Shown in pieces: positions 34,796-42,925 of a stretch of DNA of 64,000 nucleotides (positions within the stretch are counted from its first letter, which is position 1; the number at the start of each line of letters is the position of its first letter). Made by a program: the position numbers and the translations under genes. The notes under the pieces are model-generated. The model worked only from the letters and a program-made list of their open reading frames with translations, made no database searches and was not told the DNA's origin. Origin of the DNA: Rubrobacter_D sp963840835 (GTDB lineage: Bacteria > Actinomycetota > Rubrobacteria > Rubrobacterales > Rubrobacteraceae). The stretch is from contig CAWJAM010000004.1 of the NCBI GenBank assembly GCA_963840835.1, positions 19,320 to 83,319 of the forward strand, in the 5' to 3' direction.

Positions 34796-36468
34796 GCGAT
34801 AGGATGGACGAGATCCGCAGCACGAGGGCCCCGGTGCTGAGGACGGACCAGATCAGGATCCTCAAGCGCTACGGGAAGACTAGAGAGACAGAGGTCGGCG
34901 ACGTCCTGTTCAGGGCGGGCGATACCGAGAACGACTTCGTAGTCGTGCTGGAAGGCGAGGTGAAGGTTGGCGACGACTTCCCCGGCGAGTGGCGAACTAT
35001 AGGCACCTTCCACGAGGGCCGTTTCCTGGGCGAGCTGAACATGCTCACCGGGCAGGCAATGTACCTGACGGGCGTGGTGAGCGAGGCCGGGGAGGTGCTG
35101 ACCATTCCACGCGAGCGCCTCAAGGAGGTCGTGACCGAGGAGCCCAACCTCTCGGACATCATCCTCAGGGCCTTTCTGGCCAGGCGCTCTTACATGATGA
35201 GGACCGGCCTTGGCCTGAGAATAATAGGCTCACGCCGCTCTGCCGACGCGACGCGTCTCAGGGAGTTTGCGGCCCGCAACCGGGTGCCCCACGTGTGGAT
35301 CGAGCTCGAGCAAGATCCGACAGCCGAAGCCCTGCTGGAGAGGTTCGGTGCGAAGCCGTCGGATGCGCCGGTGACCGTCTGGCAGGGCGAGGACGTGCTC
35401 AAGAAGCCGACCAGGGCCGAGTTCGCCCGCGCCACGGGCCTCGAAGTAGAGGCCCCACTGGAACGAACCTACGATCTCGTGGTGGTGGGGGCGGGACCAG
35501 CGGGCCTCGGCGCCTCCGTCTACGGGGCTTCGGAGGGCCTCTCTACCCTCGCCCTCGAGTCCGTAGCGTTGGGGGGGCAGGCCGGCACCAGCTCCCGCAT
35601 AGAGAACTACCCGGGCTTCCCGGCGGGGCTCTCCGGCTTCGAGCTCGCCAGCCGCGTCCTCGTCCAGGCCGACAAGTTCGGCGCCCGCACCGCCGTTCCC
35701 CAGGAGGCGGTGGGCCTCGAGTGGGAGGATGGCTACTACCGCGTCGGGCTCTCAGAGGGCGGTGAGGTCGCCGCACGCAGCGTGATCGCGGCCAGCGGTG
35801 CCAGCTACCGCAGGCTCGACGTGCCAAGCCTTGAGCGCTTCGAGGGCGAGAGCGTCCATTACGCCGCCACGCAGGCCGAGGCGCAGCGGTGCGAAGGCGA
35901 AGAGGTGGCGGTCGTCGGTGGGGGCAACTCTGCGGGCCAGGCGGCGGTGTTCCTGGCCGGACGCACGCGGAGGGTCTACCTGCTCATCAGGGGCGGCGAC
36001 CTGGGCAAGGGCATGTCGAGGTACCTCGTCGACCGGATCGCGGCCACCGACAACGTCGAGCTGCTCGCCAACACCGAGGTCCGAGGGCTCCTCGGGGAGG
36101 ACCGCCTGGAGGGTATAGCGGTAGAGGACAACCGCTCGGGCGCACGGCGGACCCTGGCTGCTTCTTCCCTCTTCGTCTTCATCGGCGCCGAGGCCAACTC
36201 CCGCTGGCTAAGGGGGACCGTCGAGCTCGACGAGCGTGGTTTCGTACTCACGGGGGACGCGTTGGACCGATCCGTGCTCGACGGGGACCCCTGGCGAGCA
36301 CGTTCGCGGGAACCGTTCCTCCTGGAGACGAGCATGCCGGGGGTATTCGCGGCGGGCGACGTGCGCGCCGGCTCGATCAAACGATGCGCCTCGGCGGTGG
36401 GGGAGGGCTCTATGGCGGTGAGGCTGGTCCACCAGTACCTGGCCGAGGCCGGCGTGCAAAACGCCTGA
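34792..36468 (+). CDS. cNMP-binding domain fused to thioredoxin-reductase-like flavoprotein
   Basis: A 558-residue fusion. Residues 1-130 form a cyclic-nucleotide-binding barrel (GDVLFRAGDTENDFVVVLEGEVKVG, FLGELNML). A short alpha/beta linker follows (residues 140-210). The C-terminal FAD/NAD domains have VVVGAGPAGLGASVYGASEG, GGQAGTSSRIENYPGF, VVGGGNSAGQAA and the FAD-closing VFAAGDVRAGS. The CxxC redox pair of thioredoxin reductase is absent: the region reads YAATQAEAQRC. It is therefore probably not a disulfide reductase of the classical kind. Preceded by the rhodanese gene and a mini-ORF. Confidence 0.88.
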   Translation: MSDRMDEIRSTRAPVLRTDQIRILKRYGKTRETEVGDVLFRAGDTENDFVVVLEGEVKVGDDFPGEWRTIGTFHEGRFLGELNMLTGQAMYLTGVVSEAGEVLTIPRERLKEVVTEEPNLSDIILRAFLARRSYMMRTGLGLRIIGSRRSADATRLREFAARNRVPHVWIELEQDPTAEALLERFGAKPSDAPVTVWQGEDVLKKPTRAEFARATGLEVEAPLERTYDLVVVGAGPAGLGASVYGASEGLSTLALESVALGGQAGTSSRIENYPGFPAGLSGFELASRVLVQADKFGARTAVPQEAVGLEWEDGYYRVGLSEGGEVAARSVIAASGASYRRLDVPSLERFEGESVHYAATQAEAQRCEGEEVAVVGGGNSAGQAAVFLAGRTRRVYLLIRGGDLGKGMSRYLVDRIAATDNVELLANTEVRGLLGEDRLEGIAVEDNRSGARRTLAASSLFVFIGAEANSRWLRGTVELDERGFVLTGDALDRSVLDGDPWRARSREPFLLETSMPGVFAAGDVRAGSIKRCASAVGEGSMAVRLVHQYLAEAGVQNA

Positions 36469-36640
36469 GGCTTCTACTCCCCACCCTCGAACGGCAGAGC
36501 ACAAGCCCAACCGTCGCCGTTGTCGCTGCTCTGGTGATCACTTCTACTTCAGGGTCCCCTCTCGACCGCCTCTTTGATGCGCTGGTAGAGGCCGGATGCG
36601 AGGCCCTCCGGTTCCGAGGAGCGTTCGGCTAGCATCCTGG

Positions 36641-36925
36641 CTACCTGATCGTCTCGGTCTCGCCTGCTATCTCGAAGGTGAGGACCACCGGCTCCGCGTC
36701 TTCCAGGCCTAGCTCTTGTGCGATGGCAAGACGGACTTCCGCGACTTCGTGGCCGGTCCGGGTGGAGATCTCACGGCTCACTAGCTCGGGGTCGAACTCC
36801 TGGCAGACCTCGATGCCGCCACCCACGCGCCGCTCCCACCACCACGGGGCGACGACGCCCGTGAAGCTCTCCCTGACGAGGGCCGTCGCGCTGTCGGCGA
36901 GGAGCTGGTTGAGGTACTCGGGCAT
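36641..36925 (-). CDS. Hypothetical protein
   Basis: A 94-residue acidic protein, not recognised. It has a tryptophan-rich patch (VVAPWWWERRVGG) and a regular alpha/beta pattern. No signal peptide. It lies between convergent and divergent neighbours, alone on its strand. The preceding 172 bp after the flavoprotein gene hold nothing recognised. Confidence 0.5.
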   Translation of the reverse strand: MPEYLNQLLADSATALVRESFTGVVAPWWWERRVGGGIEVCQEFDPELVSREISTRTGHEVAEVRLAIAQELGLEDAEPVVLTFEIAGETETIR

Positions 36926-37004
36926 AGGAAATTTATACCAGCCGCGGGGGGCTTACGTGTGCGGGTTCGCTGATATACAATGCGAAGAGGGAAGGAGTTA
37001 TGCG

Positions 37005-37655
37005 ATGCTTCTCGTAAAGGACTCGATGGCCCGTGAGATCGTTACGCTCTCGCCGGATGAGACGGCGGCGACGGCGCTCGCCCTGTGCAGGGAGCGGCGC
37101 ATAAGGCACCTTCCCGTTCTCGAGGAAGGAAGGATTGTCGGGATAGTTTCGGACCGGGACCTTCGCTCCTCCACCCCCGCGCTGGGCGACCCCGACCGGG
37201 CCGCGGCCCTTCAAGAAGTACTGGTAGAAGACGTGATGGCCCGCGAGGTGGTGAGCGTCCTCCCTGATGATCCCATAGAGCAGGCGGCAAACACGATGCG
37301 CGAGGGGAAGATCGGCTGCCTCCCCGTGCTCGAAGGTGATGATCTCGTCGGCATCATCACGGCCTCCGACGTTATGGATGCGCTGGTCTACCTGGTCGGT
37401 GCCAACGAGCCTGGTAGCCGCATGGAGGTCGCCCTCCCTGACAGGCCGGGTTCCCTTGCCGGCGCGGCGGGCGTCTTCGGGATGTGCGGCATAAACATCG
37501 TAAGCGCCGCGATGGGAGCCACCCGGGAACCGAGAGAAGTTGGGGCCCCCAGGGAGCGCGTCGTCGTTTTCAGGGTGGACACCATCGACACCACCGAGGT
37601 GGTCGGATACCTGGAGGAGGCCGGCTACTTCGTCCTTTGGCCGCCGAAGCCTTGA
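37005..37655 (+). CDS. acuB: AcuB-like protein: two CBS domains plus ACT domain
   Basis: A 216-residue protein with ribosome site GAAGGAG and ATG 37005. CBS 1 (VKDSMAREIVTLSPDETAATAL...IVGIVSDRDL) and CBS 2 (VEDVMAREVVSVLPDDP...LVGIITASDV) bind adenine nucleotides; the C-terminal ACT domain (MEVALPDRPGSLAGAAGVFG) may bind a small ligand. The stop overlaps the TTG of acuC. In Bacillus acuB lies in the acuABC acetoin/acetyl-CoA synthetase control operon; acuA and acsA are not seen here. Confidence 0.88.
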   Translation: MLLVKDSMAREIVTLSPDETAATALALCRERRIRHLPVLEEGRIVGIVSDRDLRSSTPALGDPDRAAALQEVLVEDVMAREVVSVLPDDPIEQAANTMREGKIGCLPVLEGDDLVGIITASDVMDALVYLVGANEPGSRMEVALPDRPGSLAGAAGVFGMCGINIVSAAMGATREPREVGAPRERVVVFRVDTIDTTEVVGYLEEAGYFVLWPPKP

Positions 37656-38812
37656 GCGGCCGGGCGGCCATCGTCCACGACCTGGCCCTGGAGGACTACG
37701 GCTTCGGCGGAGAACATCCCTTCAACCCCCTGCGCGTCAGGCTCGCCCTCGAGCTGTGCGAATCCCTCGGGCTGCTGGAAGGCTATCCCTTCGTCTCCTC
37801 GGAGCCGGCCACAGACGAAGACCTGACGACCGTCCACAGCCTCACCTACGTGCGGATGGTCCAGCAGGCCGGAAGGAGATCGGCGGCCCTCTCCGACCTG
37901 CTGCCATACGGAATAGGGACCTCGGACAACCCTATCTTTCCCGACATGCACGATGCCTGCTCCCACGTCGTCGGAGGGGTGCTCGCAGCGTGCCGGCTCG
38001 TGATGGAGGGGAATGTGGAGCACGCGATGTGCATCTCGGGCGGCCTGCACCACGCCCTGCGCTCGTCTGCGAGCGGCTTCTGCGTCTACAACGACGTGGG
38101 CGTTGCCATCGCGCGTCTCAAAGAGGACCATCCTGGCATCCGCATCGCCTACGTGGACACCGACGCCCATCATGGCGACGGGGTGCAGTGGATGTTCTAC
38201 AGCGACCCCGACGTACTGACCGTCTCGATGCACGAGTCTGGCCGCTACCTCTTCCCAGGCACGGGCGGGATCGACGAGAGGGGCCGCAATGGCGGCGTCG
38301 GGTACTCGGTCAACGTGCCCCTCGAGCCCTATACGGACGACGAGTCCTGGATCTCCTGCTTCGAAGCCGTCGTCCCTGAGGTCCTTCGTGCCTTCGGTCC
38401 TGACCTGATCCTCACCCAGAACGGCTGCGACGGCCACGCCCTCGACCCCCTGACTCACCTCTCCGCAACGACCCGCTTCTACGAGCACGTCCCAAAACGA
38501 ATGCACGACCTCGCCCACGAGCTCTGCGGGGGCCGCTGGGTCGCAACGGGTGGTGGAGGTTACGATATCTGGCGCGTCGTCCCGCGCGCCTGGACCGCGC
38601 TCTGGGCCGCCGTCTCCCACCAGGAAATACCAGAGGAAGTGCCAGAAGACTGGCTCTCGAAGTGGGACGCGAAGAGTCCTGTAAAGTTGCCCTCCTTCAT
38701 GCGCGACGACCCGGAGGACTATCCGCGGATACCCCGCGCCGCTGAGATAACGAGCCGCAACGAGCGCACCGTAGAGCGGGTGATCGAGAAAGCGCTACCG
38801 AGGCTTCGGTAG
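37652..38812 (+). CDS. acuC: AcuC-type class I/II histone deacetylase family protein
   Basis: A 386-residue zinc deacetylase. TTG 37652 makes a TTGA overlap with acuB. Catalytic features: SGGLHHAL (paired His), DTDAHHGDGVQ (Asp and His zinc ligands), NGCDGH (Asp ligand) and the final tyrosine in TGGGGYD. AcuC deacetylates and reactivates acetyl-CoA synthetase. The C-terminal extension after about residue 320 is normal for bacterial AcuC. Confidence 0.93.
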   Translation: MSGRAAIVHDLALEDYGFGGEHPFNPLRVRLALELCESLGLLEGYPFVSSEPATDEDLTTVHSLTYVRMVQQAGRRSAALSDLLPYGIGTSDNPIFPDMHDACSHVVGGVLAACRLVMEGNVEHAMCISGGLHHALRSSASGFCVYNDVGVAIARLKEDHPGIRIAYVDTDAHHGDGVQWMFYSDPDVLTVSMHESGRYLFPGTGGIDERGRNGGVGYSVNVPLEPYTDDESWISCFEAVVPEVLRAFGPDLILTQNGCDGHALDPLTHLSATTRFYEHVPKRMHDLAHELCGGRWVATGGGGYDIWRVVPRAWTALWAAVSHQEIPEEVPEDWLSKWDAKSPVKLPSFMRDDPEDYPRIPRAAEITSRNERTVERVIEKALPRLR

Positions 38813-38884
38813 AGCAAGAAAAGGGTTGCGCATCCGGCGTAGTCGCGGTATTTTGCCATAGGTGACCAGTTCGGCAGACCGGAG

Positions 38885-39220
38885 ATGACATTGCGAAGCA
38901 TTCCAACATTGCATAGCGTAGCGGTCCCTTCCCCCTCTTCCACCGAGACGAAGCCGGGGATAGAGATAGAGCGCGAAGTTACCGAGGAGCCTCCTTACAA
39001 GGTCATTCTGCACAACGACGACTTCACGCCGATGGAGCACGTCGTCGCCGTGCTGCAAAAGGTCATCCCTCGCATGTCCGTCAAACGGGCCGTGGACATC
39101 ATGATGGAGGCCCACAACAAGGGCAAAGCCGTCGCCACCAAGACCCACAAGGAGCTCGCCGAGCTCTACCAGGAAGGCCTAAACAACGAAGGCCTCATCG
39201 CCAGCATAGAGCCCGACTAA
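38885..39220 (+). CDS. clpS: ClpS adaptor protein
   Basis: A 111-residue ClpS: PYKVILHNDDFTPMEHVVAVL carries the N-degron-pocket Asp/Asn and Met, and VDIMMEAHNKGKAV follows. ClpS hands N-end-rule substrates to ClpA/ClpC. The first 35 residues are a disordered extension, and the annotated ATG has its GGAG only one base away, so a downstream start (TTG 38891 or 38909) is possible. No clpA/C gene adjacent. Confidence 0.9.
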   Translation: MTLRSIPTLHSVAVPSPSSTETKPGIEIEREVTEEPPYKVILHNDDFTPMEHVVAVLQKVIPRMSVKRAVDIMMEAHNKGKAVATKTHKELAELYQEGLNNEGLIASIEPD

Positions 39221-39225
39221 GCCCG

Positions 39226-40212
39226 CTACCCCCCGATCTGGCTCATCGTGCGGTCTCTGGACTCCTCGGGGAGGGTGAGGCCCGCGGCCGGCTTGATTCC
39301 CGCCGTGTGCCAGAGAACCTCGTGGATAGCGGGTATCGGATCTTCGGAGCGGATGGCGTCCTTGACGGGCACGTCGAGGTCGGTAAGTAGACAAGGGTGG
39401 ATCTTGCCGTCCGCCGTGAGCCGGAGACGGCTGCACCTGGCACAGAACGGCTCCGAGACAGGCGTTATGACGCCGAAGGTACCAGGGGCGCCGTCGAATC
39501 GGAACTCGTCGGCGGGGGCGGCGGGGTCGTCTTTTTCTATAGGCTCCAGGTCTCCTAGCTCCGCCTGGGCGCGGTCCAGGATCTCCCGCCCCGAGATGAA
39601 GAGCGACCTGAAGCGCGAGCCGTCTGTGTCGCCGTTCAGGGGCATCAGCTCGATGAACCTTACGTGCATGGGGTATTCGAGCGTAAGCTTCGCCATATCG
39701 GAGATCTCATCGTCGTTGACCCCGCGCATGGCGACGGCGTTGATCTTGACGGGCGACAAGGGTGTCTCCAGCGCCGCCATCACCGCTTCCCAGACCTTCT
39801 CGAAGTGGTTGCGCCGCGTAATGAACGCAAACTTCTCGGGCTGGAGGGTATCCAGCGAGATGTTCACGCGGTCGAGGCCGGACTCGACGAGACCTTCCAG
39901 GTTCTCCTTGAGGAGGAAGCCGTTGGTCGTCATGGTTACGTCCTCGAAGCCTAGCTCCTTGAGCCAGCCGATGAACATGACGACCCCGCGCCTCACGAGC
40001 GGCTCGCCGCCCGTTACGCGGACCTTCGTCACGCCGAGCTGCAGGCAGGCCTCGGCGAAGGTCAGCATCTCTTCGAGGGTCAGGATGTGGCTCTTGTCCT
40101 GGAACTGGATATCCTCGGGCATGCAGTACTGGCAGCGGAAGTTACAGCGGTCCGTTACCGAGATCCTCAGGTAATCCATCTTCCGGTTGTAGCTGTCCGT
40201 AAGCTGCGCCAA
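39226..40212 (-). CDS. moaA: GTP 3',8-cyclase MoaA
   Basis: Radical SAM enzyme of molybdopterin biosynthesis, 328 residues from TTG 40212, which has GAGAGGA upstream; a longer frame to 40386 is possible but its extra residues are not conserved-looking. The N-terminal cluster is CNFRCQYC (CxxxCxxC), the second cluster cysteines are in CARCSRLRL...IHPC, and the protein ends in the conserved GG needed for activity. It converts GTP to 3',8-cH2GTP. No other moa gene in the window. Convergent with clpS, 5 bp between stops. Confidence 0.93.
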   Translation of the reverse strand: MAQLTDSYNRKMDYLRISVTDRCNFRCQYCMPEDIQFQDKSHILTLEEMLTFAEACLQLGVTKVRVTGGEPLVRRGVVMFIGWLKELGFEDVTMTTNGFLLKENLEGLVESGLDRVNISLDTLQPEKFAFITRRNHFEKVWEAVMAALETPLSPVKINAVAMRGVNDDEISDMAKLTLEYPMHVRFIELMPLNGDTDGSRFRSLFISGREILDRAQAELGDLEPIEKDDPAAPADEFRFDGAPGTFGVITPVSEPFCARCSRLRLTADGKIHPCLLTDLDVPVKDAIRSEDPIPAIHEVLWHTAGIKPAAGLTLPEESRDRTMSQIGG

Positions 40213-40361
40213 GATATCCTCTCGGGTCTTTAGCGATCCCTGCTCCTCTGGATTGTATCGCTTTTCTGAGATGGGAGTAGCGGACGAATCGTCGCCGGCC
40301 CACAGGTATACTGCCCGGGGTTCGCGGCAAACGTATTGCGACCAAAATCGGGGAGAAGGTA

Positions 40362-41684
40362 TTGTTCGGGCGACTCTCTGCCTCACGCCTCATAGTCTAC
40401 GGGTTCGTCGCGCTCGTGGCCGCGGGGACGGCGCTGCTCATGTTGCCGTGGGCAACGACGCATAGGATCTCCTTTATTGATGCGCTCTTCGTCGCGACGA
40501 GTTGCGTTACCGTGACGGGCCTGACTACGGTTGATATCCCCGGAACTCTAACCCACTTCGGTGAGTTAGTGATGATGGTCCTGATACAGCTCGGAGGACT
40601 CGGGATCATGACCGTGACCACCCTGGCCGTCCTGCTCGTCGGGCAGAGGGTTGGGTTCAGGCGCCTGCTCACCGTACAGGCGGAGGTGGAGAGCGCCGGT
40701 TCCCCCCGCAACACCTTGAGGCTGCTCTTTCAGATCGCCAGGATCACCTTCGCCGTCGAGCTACTGGGGGCCGTAGCCCTGAGCATCGGATTCATAAGCG
40801 TGGGCTTCAGCGTTCGCGAGGGCGTCTTTCAGGGGATATTCCACGCCATCATGGCCTTCTGCAACGCCGGGTTCCCCACCCTTCCAGGGGAAGACTTGAC
40901 CTCCTACGCGGGCAACTGGCTCATCATCGGGGCGCTGGTCTGCATGATCACGCTCGGAGGGCTCGGTTTCCCCGTGCTGGTCGACCTCTTCAGCTACAAG
41001 GAGCACCGCAGGCTCTCCGTCCACACCAGAATAGTCCTGATCACCTCCGCAGCGCTCGTCGTGGTCGGGGTCCTCAGCGTGGCCCTGTTCGAGTGGACGA
41101 ACCCGAACACGCTCGGTGGCCAGTCCTTGAACACGAAGGCAGCCACGTCGCTCTTTCAGGGGGTGACCCCGAGGACGGCAGGTTTCTCTACCGTGAGCTA
41201 CCCTGAGATGCGGGACCCAACCCTCCTGATTCAGACGTTGCTCATGTTCATCGGCACGGCCCCGACCTCGACCGGCGGGGGCATAAAGGTGACGACCCTC
41301 GCGCTCGTCGTCCTAATCATCGTCGCCCAGGTCAGGGGCCAGGACAGGATCACCCTCTTCTGGCGCACGCTGCCCCGGTCCCTGGTCGCAAGGGCGCTCG
41401 CTATCCTGGCCCTCGCCTCCCTGCTCGTCTTCCTTAGCACCCTGGCCCTAATGGTCTCGGACGGACTCGACCTCTTACCCGCCCTCTTCGAAATCACCTC
41501 GGCCTTCGGCACCGTCGGCCTCTCGCTCGACGTCACGCCGAACCTGAGCACATTCGGCAAGATTCTGGTCTCCGTCGTCATGTTCCTCGGAAGGGTAGGC
41601 CCAATAACCTTCGTAGTAGCCCTCGCCGTCAGGCAACGCCCTCCACGCTACAAATACCCCGAGGAAGAGATAGCCATTGGATAG
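40362..41684 (+). CDS. KtrB/TrkH-type potassium (or sodium) transporter
   Basis: A 440-residue K+ translocation subunit from TTG 40362 with GGGAGAAGG upstream. Four P-loops are recognisable with filter glycines: TSCVTVTGL, AFCNAGFPT, TPRTAGFST and SAFGTVGLS. The central GGGIKVTT loop is the KtrB gating-loop region. Shorter and more KtrB-like than the TrkH at the left edge. It is followed by a convergent Na+/H+ antiporter, giving a pair of cation-homeostasis genes. Confidence 0.93.
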   Translation: MFGRLSASRLIVYGFVALVAAGTALLMLPWATTHRISFIDALFVATSCVTVTGLTTVDIPGTLTHFGELVMMVLIQLGGLGIMTVTTLAVLLVGQRVGFRRLLTVQAEVESAGSPRNTLRLLFQIARITFAVELLGAVALSIGFISVGFSVREGVFQGIFHAIMAFCNAGFPTLPGEDLTSYAGNWLIIGALVCMITLGGLGFPVLVDLFSYKEHRRLSVHTRIVLITSAALVVVGVLSVALFEWTNPNTLGGQSLNTKAATSLFQGVTPRTAGFSTVSYPEMRDPTLLIQTLLMFIGTAPTSTGGGIKVTTLALVVLIIVAQVRGQDRITLFWRTLPRSLVARALAILALASLLVFLSTLALMVSDGLDLLPALFEITSAFGTVGLSLDVTPNLSTFGKILVSVVMFLGRVGPITFVVALAVRQRPPRYKYPEEEIAIG

Positions 41685-41703
41685 AATTGAGAATTCTCAA
41701 TTC
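41684..41703. terminator. Perfect 20-bp AT-rich palindrome between convergent genes
   Basis: The KtrB-like stop codon leads straight into GAATTGAGAATTCTCAATTC, a perfect palindrome, followed by further AATTC words up to the antiporter stop at 41711. In this GC-rich context it stands out. It may act as a bidirectional terminator or be a piece of an AT-rich repeat. Confidence 0.55.
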
Positions 41704-41710
41704 CAAACTC

Positions 41711-42922
41711 CTAATTCACAATTCCAAGCCTGCGGGCGAGGTAGCCTGCGGTGGTGGCTTGCAGGAGGAGGGTGACGCAGACAGCGAGGGCTACCATGGA
41801 GACCGCGATCTCGGCGCCCTCGACGCCGCGGGCGAGGAGTAGGCTCGCGACGGCGGCGGGGATGACGCCGGTCTCGCGGCACCAGCTGATGAAGACGATC
41901 TCCTCTTTCGTCCATCTGCCGCGCCGGTCTGGTAGGAGGCACGCGAGGACGGTTATGGGCCTGGCGATGAAGACGAGCACGAACATTATGAGGAGGCCGC
42001 CGAGGAGGTATTTGCTCAGTGCTTCGAAAGGGAGGTTCAGCCCGAGCGTGACGAAGACGAGGAGGGTGGCTATCTCGGCGACCTGGCCGAGAAAGCCTTC
42101 GAGGAGGGTGACGTGCTCGTCCTGGTGGCCGAGCCCGAGCATGTCCATGTTTCCGATCATGAGGCCCATCACGAAGGTCGCGAGGTAGGCTGACCCGCCT
42201 ATAGACTCGGTCGAGAAGTACGCTAGCGCTACCACGGCGAGGATGGCCACGCCAGGCGACTCGTCCCAGATTCCAGCCCGCGCTGTCGAGGCGATGGCGT
42301 AGCAGAGGATGGCGCCGGCGACGACCCCGATCACAGTCCCCAAAGCGAGCTCCTTGGCGAACTCCAGCGCGGGACCGGCGAGGGTAAATCCGCCGGCCTC
42401 GACTACCCCGACGAGGGTCAGGGTGAGCACCGTGCCGGTGACGTCGTTGAAGGCGGACTCGGCGATGACCGTCTGGGACACTTTGGGCCTGAGCTTCAGG
42501 CGCTCGAACAGGGGAATGAGGATTGCGGGGTCCGTCGCGGCCAGCACGGCTCCTATGAGCAGGGCCACGGGGAAGGCGACTCCGAACACGGGCCAGACCA
42601 CGAGCGCGACGATTACGGCCGTGATGAGCACGCCTGGCAAAACGAGCAACCCGAGGCCGACGGCGGTACCAGAGATCACGCGCAAAGAGATGCCGGTGCC
42701 GCCGTGGAACAGGATGAGCGCGACCCCGATGTTGAACAGGAGTTGGGCGCCGACACCACCTAAGGGGTTGGAGACGAGCCCGAGCACGGAGGGCCCGATG
42801 AGGGCGCCCGCCGCCACGAGCACGACCATCTCGGGGAGCTTTATGACGGTGGCTATGAGCTGCGAGAGGAGCCCGGCCCCGAGTATGAGGCCGAAGTCGC
42901 GGAGGATGTGCTCTATCTCCAC
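41711..42922 (-). CDS. CPA1-type Na+/H+ antiporter (NhaP-like)
   Basis: A 403-residue, twelve-helix cation/proton antiporter. The core shows VALILFHGGTGISLRV, GAVLAATDPAILIP and the ND pair in ESAFNDVTGTVLTL, the transport-site motif of CPA1 members. The C-terminus has a short cytoplasmic tail only. Its start is 3 bp from the glycosyltransferase stop, so the two minus-strand genes are co-transcribed. Confidence 0.92.
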   Translation of the reverse strand: MEIEHILRDFGLILGAGLLSQLIATVIKLPEMVVLVAAGALIGPSVLGLVSNPLGGVGAQLLFNIGVALILFHGGTGISLRVISGTAVGLGLLVLPGVLITAVIVALVVWPVFGVAFPVALLIGAVLAATDPAILIPLFERLKLRPKVSQTVIAESAFNDVTGTVLTLTLVGVVEAGGFTLAGPALEFAKELALGTVIGVVAGAILCYAIASTARAGIWDESPGVAILAVVALAYFSTESIGGSAYLATFVMGLMIGNMDMLGLGHQDEHVTLLEGFLGQVAEIATLLVFVTLGLNLPFEALSKYLLGGLLIMFVLVFIARPITVLACLLPDRRGRWTKEEIVFISWCRETGVIPAAVASLLLARGVEGAEIAVSMVALAVCVTLLLQATTAGYLARRLGIVN

Positions 42923-42925
42923 CCT

